Of a DNA stretch of 17,993 nt, positions 1-10,093 are shown piece after piece. The first letter of the stretch is position 1; each line of letters starts with the position of its first letter. Source of the DNA: Lactifluus volemus (lineage: Eukaryota > Basidiomycota > Agaricomycetes > Russulales > Russulaceae); the NCBI GenBank assembly GCA_022376515.1, contig WTXI01000535.1, positions 1 to 17,993 on the forward strand, given 5' to 3'. The notes below the pieces were generated by a model. It was not told the origin of the DNA. It did not search any database and saw only the letters and a program-made list of their open reading frames with translations. A program made the position numbers and the translations under genes.

Positions 1-3000
1 CTGGTGCGTCATGACAGTCCCAAAGCCATAGATCATCGGTTTGACCAGAGTAAAATAGAATTGAATGCAATAATCGGGGAAAGCCCTCTTTTGGGAGGAT
101 GGCGATTCAAAGATAGGCAGGGCTGTTATCGAGACACACGCAAACATTTCTTGGACCACATCGTCGAGTGGGTCAAGAATCCCGAATCCGACCGCGGCCT
201 CCTTCTCCTTGGCCAGGCAGGCACAGGAAAGTCCTCAATTGCGCATGAGATCGCACTTCAATTCGACGAGACGTCACGGTATCTCGGTTCTTATGTTGCT
301 TTTGTGCGGAAGGAGAAAGCCAAGGAGTCCAACGACGAGGCTTATCATTTCTTTACGACGCTTGCCCGCGGCCTCTCCGATCGCTATCCTCAGTTCAAGC
401 TCGCCCTCAAGAGGGCCATTGCAAGTGATCCATCTTTTGGGACTACCCGAGATCCTCGTAGACTTTTTACACGGCTCCTCGTTATTCCACTCAAGAGCGT
501 ACCACTTGTTGATCCAATTCTCATCATCATCGATGGGTTGGATGAGAGTGGTATCACAATTGGCGGAGATGCATGCATACGTTTCTTGCCGAACGTCTCA
601 TCGACCTCCCGTCGAACGTTCGCATCCTCATCACGTCGAGGTCGGAAGATGACATCGAACAGGCATTCGCCAAGGCGGAGTCCGTCCACACACTGTACAT
701 GGATGACGACCACATGGCTGCCAATACGACACAAGATATAGCTGTATATTCAGAGCAAGCTCCGCAAGGACGTGTTCAATGACCATGGTAGCAAGCTAGT
801 GCAGGCGTCACAGGGCTTGTTTCAATGGGCGGCCGTTGCATGTGGTTTCATAAACAGCCCTGCCAATCTTGGCCTTAGCTACCACGAATGTGTACAGCGT
901 CTGTTGGCACCCTCTCGAGGTCTCAGTGGCGAAGGTCCGCTGGACAACTTGTACGAAGAAGTGCTCCAATGGTACTTTAATTCAGATCAAACCCAAGTTC
1001 TGTTTCGGTCCATCATCGGACAACTTTTTGCTGCAGTCGAACCCCTCTCTATCAATTCTTTGATTGCTCTGCGACAGCATGCACCGTTGTTCACCCCCAA
1101 GATTCCAACCTGGTCCTCAGAATTCTCCGCTCCCTCGGCTCGCTGCTGAGTAACGTCACTTCACTTGATCAATCGCGCCCCATCCTTCCCCTCCATACAT
1201 CATTCCGTGACTTTCTGACTAGTAAGACGAGCAAGGTGTTTTATGTCGACCTTACGGATGCCCACCATGATTTGTCGCATTCCTGCCTTGGTTTAATGCT
1301 CGATGGCCTCAAATTCAACATGTGCAGACTCGAGTCGTCATATCTCGCCAACAGCGACGTCCCAGACTTGGAATCCCGAATCGCCAAATATATTCCGTCT
1401 GCTCTACAATATGGTTGCATTTACTGGAGCGATCATTTGTGTCGTCGTCTTGCCTTCGATCACGAGGTCCTCAATAAGGTTCGATCGCTCTTCGAAACCA
1501 AGTTTCTGTTTTGGCTGGAAGTGCTTAGTGTCAAGAAGAGTGTCGGCGTTGGTTCACGAGCATTGTCATCCTTGTCGGTATGGTTGCTGCGCGAGGTATG
1601 TACACCGCATATTTGAATGTGACGTGTAGTGACTTGAGCGTGGAATCGCAATAGCGTTCACAAACGGAAGTGAAGAATTTGTTGGGATTGGCGAAGGATG
1701 GATCTTCATTCGTGCGGTATTTCGGAAAGGCGGTGGCTCGAAGTGCACCACATATCTACGTCTCTGCCCTGCCTTTCACGCCAACCTCTTCCCAGATCCT
1801 TCATCAATACCTTCCCCAATTTCCTCGGACATTGAGGTTGGAACGCGGGCGGTTGTCGCATTGGCCTGAATTGGAAATGACGATTGAGGCACATGACGAA
1901 AGTATCGATTGTCTTGCATTCTCGCCGGACGGGGAGCGTATCGCATCGACCTCTTATGATGGCACTATTCGGGTGTGGGATGCCACAACAGGACAGACTA
2001 TAGCCGGCCCATTTACTGGACACACCGGATGGGTCACATCTGTTGCATTCTCACCAGATGGGGAGCGTATCGCATCGGGCTCTTCTGATGACACGATTCG
2101 GGTGTGGGATGCCACAACAGGACAGATTATAGCTGGCCCGTTTACTGGACACACCGATTATCCCATATCCGTTGCATTCTCACCAGATGGGGAGCGTATC
2201 GCATCGGCCTCGAATGATCACACTATTCGGGTGTGGGATGCCACAACAGGGCAGATTATAGCTGGCCCGTTTACTGGACACACCGAAGGGGTTAGATCTG
2301 TTGTATTCTCACCAGATGGGGAGCGTATCGCATCGGCCTCGGGTGATTGCACGATTCGGGTGTGGGATGCCACAACAGGACAGATTGTAGCGGGCCCGTT
2401 TACTGGACACACCAATTGGGTCGAATCTATTGCCTTCTCACCAGACGGGGAGCGTATCGCGTCGCCCTCTTATGATGGCACGATTCGGGTGTGGGATGCT
2501 ACAACAGGACTGATTGTAGCAGGCCCGTTTACTGGACACACCTATCCAGTCATATCTGTTGCATCCTCACCAGACGGAGAGCGTATCGCATTGGCCTTGG
2601 AAGATCACACGATTTGGGTGTGGGATGCCACAACAGGACAGATTGTAGCAGGCCCGTTTACTGGACACACCGATTATATCAGATCTGTTGCATTCTCACG
2701 AGACGGGGAGCGGATCGCATCGGCCTCTTATGATCGCACGATTCGGGTGTGGGATGCCACAACACGACAGATTATAGCCGGCCCGTTTACTGGACACACC
2801 AATTGGGTGACATCTGTTGCATTCTCACCAGACGGGGAGTGGATCGCATCGGCCTCGAATGATTGCACGATTCGGGTGTGGGATGCCACAACAGGACAGA
2901 TTATAGCTGGCCCGTTTACTGGACACACCAATTATGTCACATCTGTTACATTCTCACCAGATGGGGAGCGAATCGCATCCGCATCTTCTGATCACACGAT

Positions 3001-3952
3001 TCGGGTGTGGGATGCCACAACAGGACAGATTATAGCCGGCCCGTTTACTGGACACACCGAAGAGGTCAGATCTGTTGTATTCTCACCAGATGGGGAGCGT
3101 ATCGCATCCGCCTCATATGATCGCACGATTCGGGTGTGGGATGCCACAACAGGACGGATTATAGCTGGCCCGTTTATCGGACACACCGATTATATCAGAT
3201 CTCTTGCATTCTCACGAAATGGGGAGCGGATCGCATTGGCCTCGGATGATCACACGATTCGGGTGTGGGATGCCACAACAGGACATATTACAGCCGGCCC
3301 GTTTACTGGACACACCGATTATGTCACATCTGTTGCATTCTCACCAGATGGGGAGCGTATCGCATCAGCGTCGAATGATGGCACGATTCGGGTGTGGGAT
3401 GCCACAACAGGGCAGATTATAGCTGGCCCGTTTACTGGACACACCGATTATGTTGGATCTGTTGCATTCTCACCAGATGGGGAGCGTATCGCATCGGGCT
3501 CGGATGATCACACGATTCGGGTCTGGGATGCCACAACAGGACAGATTATAGCTGGCCCGTTCACTGGACACACCGATCCAGTCGGATTTGTTGCATTCTC
3601 ACCAGATGGGGAGCGTATCGCATCGGCTTCTTGGGATCACACAATTCGTGTGTGGGATGCCACAACAAGACATATTGCCTCAGCTTCAGACAACGACACA
3701 ATTCATGCGAAGACCGCAACGATGGCCGAAAATATCAAGAATCAATTTACGGACCAATCCTTGATCGATAGTGACGGTTGGTTACATGGAGAAGAGGATG
3801 AACTTGTGCTTTGGATTCCCGAGCTACATAGGCTATACCTTCATAGACCCAGCACTATTTGGATTGCAGGCAAACATGGGACACGGCTTGATCTCTCAGA
3901 TTTTGCTTATGGATCAAATTGGGCTACTAGTACATCCTCACAATTTATCTAA
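1..3952 (+). CDS. NACHT-WD40 (NWD) NLR-like protein, 5' partial, frameshifted in the NTPase half
   Basis: Likely a STAND-class signalling NTPase of the HET-E/NWD type: in this family a NACHT domain is regulated by a WD40 propeller that senses ligand, with roles in non-self recognition. The open frame enters from the left edge, so the N-terminal effector domain is not visible. Seen in order: Walker A GQAGTGKS (211-234), Walker B LIIIDGLDES (520-549), a sensor-like ILITSRSEDD segment in another frame (from about 573), the family linker (742-1595), a 59-nt intron (1596-1654, GTATGT...TAG, phase 0), 14 WD40 repeats (1892-3690) and a family-typical tail containing HRPSTIWIAGKH, with the stop at 3950-3952. 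Conserved sequence changes frame near 550-573 (-1), 740-756 (-2 or +1) and 1087-1101 (-1). Everything after 1101 is open once the intron is removed. The breaks may be assembly errors or real decay. Family assignment is secure; functionality is not. Confidence 0.9.
1596..1654 (+). other. Intron in the NACHT-WD40 gene
   Basis: The donor GTATGT at 1596 and the acceptor TAG ending at 1654 are both in phase 0. Splicing joins ...WLLRE to RSQTEVKNLLGLAKD, which restores the linker sequence expected in this family and links the reading frame upstream of 1595 with the WD40 frame downstream. Unspliced, the frame ends at 1616. Confidence 0.85.
1892..3690 (+). repeat. Tandem array of 14 WD40-coding repeats (129-bp unit)
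   Basis: Fourteen head-to-tail units of exactly 129 bp (43 codons) start at 1892 and recur without any indel; unit 14 starts at 3569 and diverges at its end, after the WDATTR residues. The consensus has an SVAFSPDGERIAS core, then D-x-TIRVWDATTGQ and a GPFTGHT junction. Most units are nearly identical, so most change is confined to codons 3-6, 22 and 24 of the unit. Fourteen units would suit two seven-bladed propellers. This regularity suggests ongoing unequal crossing-over or gene conversion. It also makes the copy number easy to mis-assemble from short reads. Confidence 0.97.
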
Positions 3953-4336
3953 ATAGAATCAATTGTATGCAAAATTCCTTTACTGTTGTCCTACTTTGAT
4001 CAGACCGAACCGTGACCAGCCTCCCAGTCACGCCGGAAATCTTACACTCCAGAAAGATATGTCAAATCAAGTGTCAAATATCAAGGGTTTGATTCCCGGA
4101 ATGTATCTCTGGTTCTGTGTGACCTTTCGTCATCTGATTTCCCCTCCTTCTGGACTTTAACATACATAGTAATAGTAATCGGATTTCTGCTCACAGTGGC
4201 CCTCACACTGCCTCCGAGTCTTGCCTGAAATGGCGTGTGACGCGTGACTGTGACTACACGCGATTGAGCATGTGACCGACGCGCCTCTGAGGCTCTGAAG
4301 TGTTTGGGGCTGGCAGCAACAGCCAACGACTGCCAG
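3953..4336. other. Intergenic region between NACHT-WD40 and condensin genes
   Basis: This stretch should hold the 3' UTR of the NACHT-WD40 gene and the promoter and 5' UTR of the condensin gene, which is transcribed in the same direction. I see no supported coding exon. The only notable sequence is a set of ACGCG motifs at 4240-4284, listed separately. Confidence 0.6.
4240..4284 (+). promoter_or_regulatory. Candidate MCB-like (ACGCG) cluster upstream of condensin subunit 1
   Basis: There is a perfect ACGCGT at 4240-4245, an ACGCG at 4258-4262 and an ACGCGC at 4279-4284, all 50-100 bp before the start codon at 4337. In yeasts the MluI cell-cycle box (core ACGCG) binds the MBF complex (Mbp1/Swi6) and drives G1/S transcription. 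A condensin gene is a sensible target, but conservation of the site in this fungus is inferred. A lone ACGCGT also occurs at 13634, so single copies mean little; the clustering is the argument. Confidence 0.35.
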
Positions 4337-7300
4337 ATGGCGAGTGAATTTGATCTCCAAGAGGAGCTTCAGGCTCTACAGGATTCAGGGAACTATTCTA
4401 TTGGCCATGAACATGACATACGATCAATGCAACCAGGAGAGATGGACGCTTTGCTTCAACGTGTGTCGCAAACGCTTTCACTAACATCCCCCACTCATGG
4501 TTTATTACAGAGGCTGTCCGAGCCATAGCAGAGTCTTTTGAAGCCGTCACATCTCCAGATATGTTTGACATCTTGTGCTCTTTTCTCAAATCCGTCGATG
4601 CAGTGCCCGGTATCTTGATGAACAAGCTACTCGACGTTATCATGTCTGGCTTTGCCGCAGAGGTGGATGCTGCCGCGCACGACATCGATCACGAAGACCA
4701 GCAGACGTGCGCGGCACATAAAGTACCGATGGAGATGTATGCCTTCTTGCTCAACTGGTCGGCCCGCTCGGTGGAAAAGGTCAACGTACCCGACGAGGAT
4801 GCGCCCGCTGCCACGGCACCCGCAAAGTCTCGGAAGGGACGGGGCGGAAAAGCAACGCAATCGAGAGTTGCTTCCAAGAACAAGGCAGCCGAATGGTCAT
4901 GGAAAGACCAGATCGTGCCTATTCTTACGCTGATCGCCAGGGTTTTGAAGTTGAAGACGTCCAAGATTTGGACTGTGAGCGGGGAGAAAGACACTTTTAT
5001 CGGGTGCGTCACTTCTTCGCAACAAAGTCGCTGTGACAGTGCGCTCACTATAGAGAAAACATTCCCTATTCGCGCCACCGTAGGTGTCTCACTGCGCCTG
5101 CGTACCACGTCACGGAGAATGAGCAGTACATGAAGTCCCAGCCTATCAAACTTGGAGTCTACAAAGTGATCTGTCTCGCGGTCAAACACCACGGGCATGG
5201 ACCTGCCGCACAGACCGCGATCATGCAGTCCTTGCAGTACTACGAGCACCTCTCCGAACCCATGGCAGAGTGTCTTAACGTGCTGTTGAAGGAATTTGAC
5301 CATGCACAACTCGGCGAGGAGATCCTCCGGGAGATCGCTGCGAAGAGCTTCAATGCGCAAGATACCAAGGGTCCAAGGAACTTTTCCAGGTTCCTCACGC
5401 AATTCGCAGAGTGGGCTCCACGAGCAGTCCTGAAGCAGATTAGCTTGCTGCTTTCGCACTTGGACTCAGAGGTGCGTTTTCTTACTCTCCCTCATTCCCT
5501 TCGAGTGTCTACGGGGCCTTACGCTACGTTCATAAACACAGTCTTATCCGATGCGCATGGCGATCGTCGAAATAATCGGTTGTCTCATCCGCGAGCTCGC
5601 TTGCTCGGAAGACCTCACGAGCGACGCGCACCAGACGCAGAAACAGCTCAACGGTCTCTACGATCTACTCCTCGAGCGCACTCTCGACCTTTCGTCCTAC
5701 GTGCGCTCCAAAGTGTTCACTGTCCTCAGCCGACTCTGCGACCTACCTGTGAAATTTCCCAAACAGCGCCTCGCCATCACGCGTGCGGCAGTGTCCGCGC
5801 TCGAGGACAAGGTGGCAGGCGTGCGCAGGAACGCGATTTCGTTGATCGTCAAGCTGATGGTGACGCATCCGTACGGATTGATGCACGGCGGCTTGCTCGG
5901 GATGGAGGAGTGGGAAGAGCGGTATCGTGAAGTGGTGAAGGAGTTGCAGAAAACGGAAAAGGTGCTAGACGACACCCTATCTGGAAACACGGGAGAAGCG
6001 GACGGGAATGAGGCTGCTGAGTCTTCTACGGCTCGACCCGTAAAGAAGCGATCGCGGTAAGTGCTCGCCCCTCAAACAGCAAGTTTGTTGTTGATTGTCG
6101 TTAAACAGGCGTCGAAACAAAAATGCTGAAGACTCGATGGATGTTGATGAGGAAGGTGATGATTCGGACGAGGTCGACAGCATCATGGACGAGGACGAGC
6201 CAGAGTCCTCTAGAGCTGAGGAAGGCGGCGACGACGGATCGGACCGCCAAGTCGACGGAGAGAGCACGCAGCAAACGTCCAAGAAGAGCGGAAGCAAGTC
6301 GGAGCTCGCTATGGCCGCGCTCACGGACGAGCAGGCGGCACTTGCGGCACTGGAGAGCAACCAGCTGCTGCACCTTCGCTTGCGGAAGCGGTACTACGCC
6401 GAGGCGCTCAACTTCATTCGGCAGGTCGAGGAGGCGGCTCAGATGATCTTCCAGTTGCTCGGGTCAACCCATAAAGCTGAGGTGTTGGAGGCGATGGAGT
6501 TCTTCAGGGTCGCGCATGAATACCAGCTCGATAGCGCCGAGGTGGGTGGTGGAGCGCGATTGGGTTGCTTTGACACGGGTCGCTGACGAACATGACATGC
6601 AGATTGGGATCAAGAAGATGTTGCACCTGATCTGGTCGAAGGACAACAGCTCGATGTCAGAAGATGGGAAGGAGCTCAAGGGCGTTCGCTCGCGTCTGCT
6701 CGAGTGCTACCGCAGCTTATATTTCGACCCCTTACCTGACATGGAACCCAAACAGCAAGTCAACCGGATAGCAAAGAACATGATCGAGTGCGTCGGCAGC
6801 TGCGATTTTTATTCCTGGTTTTCCTTATGGCTTGACACCAGATTGACGTACGATGCCACGCTGGCTGAGCTGACAAGTTTAGAAGAGATGATGCGCTACA
6901 TGATGGATGATGACCAAATCCACTCTGATGTTGTGACGAAGCTCTGGCAAGTTTACAGTAAGCACAGAACTAGTTGAGCATACTGTATGCGCTGAACCTT
7001 CCGTATAGGTTCTGAACGACCGTTGCCAAAACAGCAGCGTCGAGGGGCGATGATAATCATCGGTATGCTGGCACTGGCACGGCGGAGCGTTGTCCAGGAC
7101 AGGGTAGATGTCCTCCTGAAGATTGGCCTCGGTCCGGTGGGCAAGGTCAGTCCAGACGACTGCAAGACTTTACCTTTCTCACCCTTGAGTGTATTTTAGG
7201 CCGATTTGATCCTTGCCAAGTATACTTGCGTTGCGTTACAGCGCCTCAATGGCAGTGCAAAGAAAGTCAAGGGCTCTCTTCTCGATAAGAGCGTCCGCCT

Positions 7301-9311
7301 CGACATGGACAGTCCCGTGTTCCGCAAACTGCAAGAAGCTATTGAGCACCCGTGTCGCTCACGCGAGTGGTTTGCGCTCGCCGAACAAGCGATCAACACC
7401 GTCTACGCGCTCGGAGACCAACCGGAAGTGTTGAGCAATACGCTTATCAAGAACCTGTCGCGGCGGGCGTTCCGGCGCCGAGAGAAACCGATACCCTCCG
7501 CTGCCGAAGAACAGGCGTCGTCTGCGGTACCGGATGAGGATGTGATGGATGAGGATCCACCGCCGAGCGCACAGGCGTTGATCTCAACCATGCCTGGATC
7601 GACGCAGGGAGCTTTAACAGGGGACACCGCGAAGAAGAGCGATGACACTGGGGACGCATTCGAGCTGAGCCAACTACTCTTTGTAGTGGGTCACGTCGCG
7701 GTCAAGCACATCGTCTACTTGGAACTCGTCGAACGCGAGTGGAAGCGCCAGAAACAGGAAAAGGAACTAGGTATGTATCTTCTTACGTGCATGGACAGCT
7801 GCCTCTTTTTTTGCTTCTGCTCACGTTCTTATAGCTGAGAAGCTCGCAAGGGGTACCGGAAACGATGCTGCGAGCAAGGATGGGGAGGAGCTTGACCAGG
7901 TTGCTGGAAATGCGGAGGATGAGATTGGCGACCGCATCGCTGCCGTGCGCGAGACGGAGCTCTTGTACGGTCCCGATTCGCTCCTCGCACTATATGGGCC
8001 TCTACTGGTCCGTATATGCGGTCGGCCCGACCAATTCAAGGTTCGTATGTCTCTAACGTTCCCCCGCTCCGCACCAACCAAAATGTTTGGGACAGAACAC
8101 GACGCTGCGGGCGGTGGCGACGCTCTCGTTTAGCAAGTTCCTCTGCGTGAGCTCGCAATTCTGCGACGCGAACCATCACTTGCTCTTCCGCATCCTGGAG
8201 ACGTCGAGGGATCCGAACATCCGGAGTAACATCGCGATCGCGCTCGGTGACGTCGCGGTCTCTTTCAGCACGATCGTCGATGAGAACAGTGATGAGTTAT
8301 ACCGGGGTTTGTCCGATAAGGACTTGGTGGTGAAGAAGAACACGCTGATGGTGCTCACGCATCTTATCCTCAACGGGATGATCAAGGTCAAAGGCCAACT
8401 GGGCGAGATGGCCAAATGTCTTGAAGACGAAGAACCGCGTATCGCGGACCTCGCCAAACTATTCTTCACCGATCTGTCCACCAAGGACAACGCGATATAC
8501 AACAACCTGCCCGACGGTACGCATACGTTTTTCGCGAGTCTTTTTTAAGGAATGACTTTTGGTTCCGTCACCAGTGATCAGTCACCTCTCGGTCGGCGAA
8601 CACGCGATGGACGAAGAAGGGTTCCAGCGTACGATGCGTTACATATTCACCTTTATCGAAAAGGAAAAACAAGCAGAGAACATCGTCGAAAAGCTCTGTC
8701 AGCGGTTCCGGCTCACCGACGATACCCGCCAGTGGCGCGACATTGCGTTTTGTCTGTCGCTGCTGCCGTTCAAATCTGAACGCTCAGTGAAGAAACTTAT
8801 CGAAGGCCTGCCCTTTTACCGTGACAAGTTACACGAAGAGGGGGTCTATGCTCGTTTCCAGGAGATCCTAGTCAAGGTATGATTTCCTTTCTCTCTCCCA
8901 CTCCCAATTTCGCTCATAAAAATAACTAAAATTTTTTTTTAATCTATTTTCTTTTTCGATAAAGGCTCGTTCTAATAAAGCTGCGAACAAGCCGGATTCT
9001 GAGCTAAACGAGTTTGAATCCGTGCGTTTTCTCATAATTCCTGGCGTTTTCGTTTCATTCACGTGACACTGATTTTATATACGTGTGTGTGCATATATAT
9101 AGGCTTTGGATGAGAGCCGGAGGCAAGGCGAGGAAGACCAAGCGTTTGAGAAACGCGTGGAAGGCAAGAAAGCCGCGGCAAGAAACGCGCGACACGGCGG
9201 AGTTCGTATTATTAGTTCATCATGATTTCGCTTATCCTGGCTGACTTTTATGGGACCATCTACACAGCAGCACGGAAAAGACAGGCAAGCGTAGACGAAG
9301 AGGAGGAATAA
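4337..9311 (+). CDS. cnd1: Condensin complex subunit 1 (Cnd1/Ycs4/CAP-D2), 15 exons
   Basis: HEAT-repeat regulatory subunit of condensin; with the Smc2-Smc4 ATPase, kleisin and CAP-G subunits it compacts mitotic chromosomes in the nucleus. Exons: 4337-4460, 4511-5003, 5084-5471, 5542-6056, 6109-6541, 6603-6787, 6842-6957, 7009-7145, 7200-7770, 7835-8040, 8096-8516, 8575-8876, 8965-9021, 9103-9205 and 9268-9311. They total 4095 nt, about 1364 aa, within the usual fungal range, and every junction keeps frame. The start MASEFDLQEELQ resembles fungal Cnd1 N-termini. Family signatures: an AYHVTENEQYMKSQ block (near residue 215), a basic-acidic linker with MDVDEEGDDSDE (near 500-560), MIELTYDATLAELTSLEE (near 715), and the C-terminal Cnd1 domain with NIRSNIAIALGD and LMVLTHLILNGM (about 1090-1150). 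The last intron is uncertain: donor 9206 gives an acidic ...SVDEEEE end, whereas donor 9202 stops near 9294. It is the only long gene here without frameshifts. Confidence 0.95.
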
Positions 9312-10093
9312 TCCATCCTACACCGACGCACTGCATGGGCCGGAGCTTTCCAGCTTTCCTCGTTTCCTTATCTCCATTTTTTTTTTAATTTGCACTCACT
9401 AGTTTTTGTTTGTCGAGATCCTTGTTGTATCCAACTTGTTGTAATACCCATATGACTCTAGACTCAATCAGCACCAAGTATCATACCTGATCTGCGCTGC
9501 GCTTTACCCAGTGAAAAAAAAATCGCCATTCATCCAAGCAGTCAAAGAGACTGAGAGAAAAAAAGACTACATAAATAAAATAATCGGAATGAGTGTGACC
9601 GTGCGCAGCTATATATATCTTCCAATATAAAAACGTCCTCACGGGAGGATGGAAGGAAAGGGGATGATACCCCAAACGATAACAGAGCAACGAAAAGAAA
9701 GGAAAGAAAAAAGTAGAAAAAATATGGAAGAGTGAATGTAAGAACGTGTTGTATGCAAGACGCGATGAGAAAGATTGAAGCAGAAGGTGGGGGTGGGCGT
9801 AAAGCACTCTGAAACATATAAATCGAATCGATAAGAAATTCAGTGCTGGGCACTGAGGGAAAGAAAATATTGTTGTGTGAGGTACAAGCTGATCTGGTTC
9901 GTTGTGCGAAAAAAAAAGAAACGTTCTGAAGGGAGCAAAAAAATATGTGCGGGCGGTTTATGCGATTGTATGTAGCAAGCAGTCTATGCAATTGTTGTTG
10001 TTGTGTATGTGCGTATGTGTGAGGCTGGAGAAAAACAGAAAAATGGGTACGGAAATGATGCAACGATTGGGGATGAAAAACAACCAGGACTTG
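9312..10093. other. Convergent 3' intergenic region (condensin / Mss4)
   Basis: This AT-rich stretch of A and T runs lies between the two stop codons and should contain both 3' UTRs, which may overlap. It includes AATAAA at about 9574 on the + strand, and a GTT/GT-rich simple repeat at 9992-10021. The open frames here, such as a minus-strand one at 9542-10063, translate to Phe/Ser/His-rich low-complexity sequence and are not supported as genes. Confidence 0.6.
9992..10021. repeat. Simple repeat, (GTT)n passing into GT-rich tract
   Basis: A short run of GTT units is followed by alternating GTATGT/GTGTGT sequence. It lies in the presumed 3' UTR of the Mss4 gene. Confidence 0.7.

Noticed and set aside
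1892..3690. Could the 129-bp tandem units be a CRISPR or non-coding satellite?
   Set aside because: Units are in frame, keep 43 codons without indels and encode a textbook WD40 motif inside a gene.
4689..5459. 256-codon minus-strand open frame
   Set aside because: It is antisense to condensin exons 2 and 3, whose protein is clearly conserved, and it crosses an intron.
9542..10063. 173-codon minus-strand open frame downstream of Mss4
   Set aside because: Phe/Ser/His-rich sequence created by A/T runs in the presumed 3' UTR; no recognisable family.
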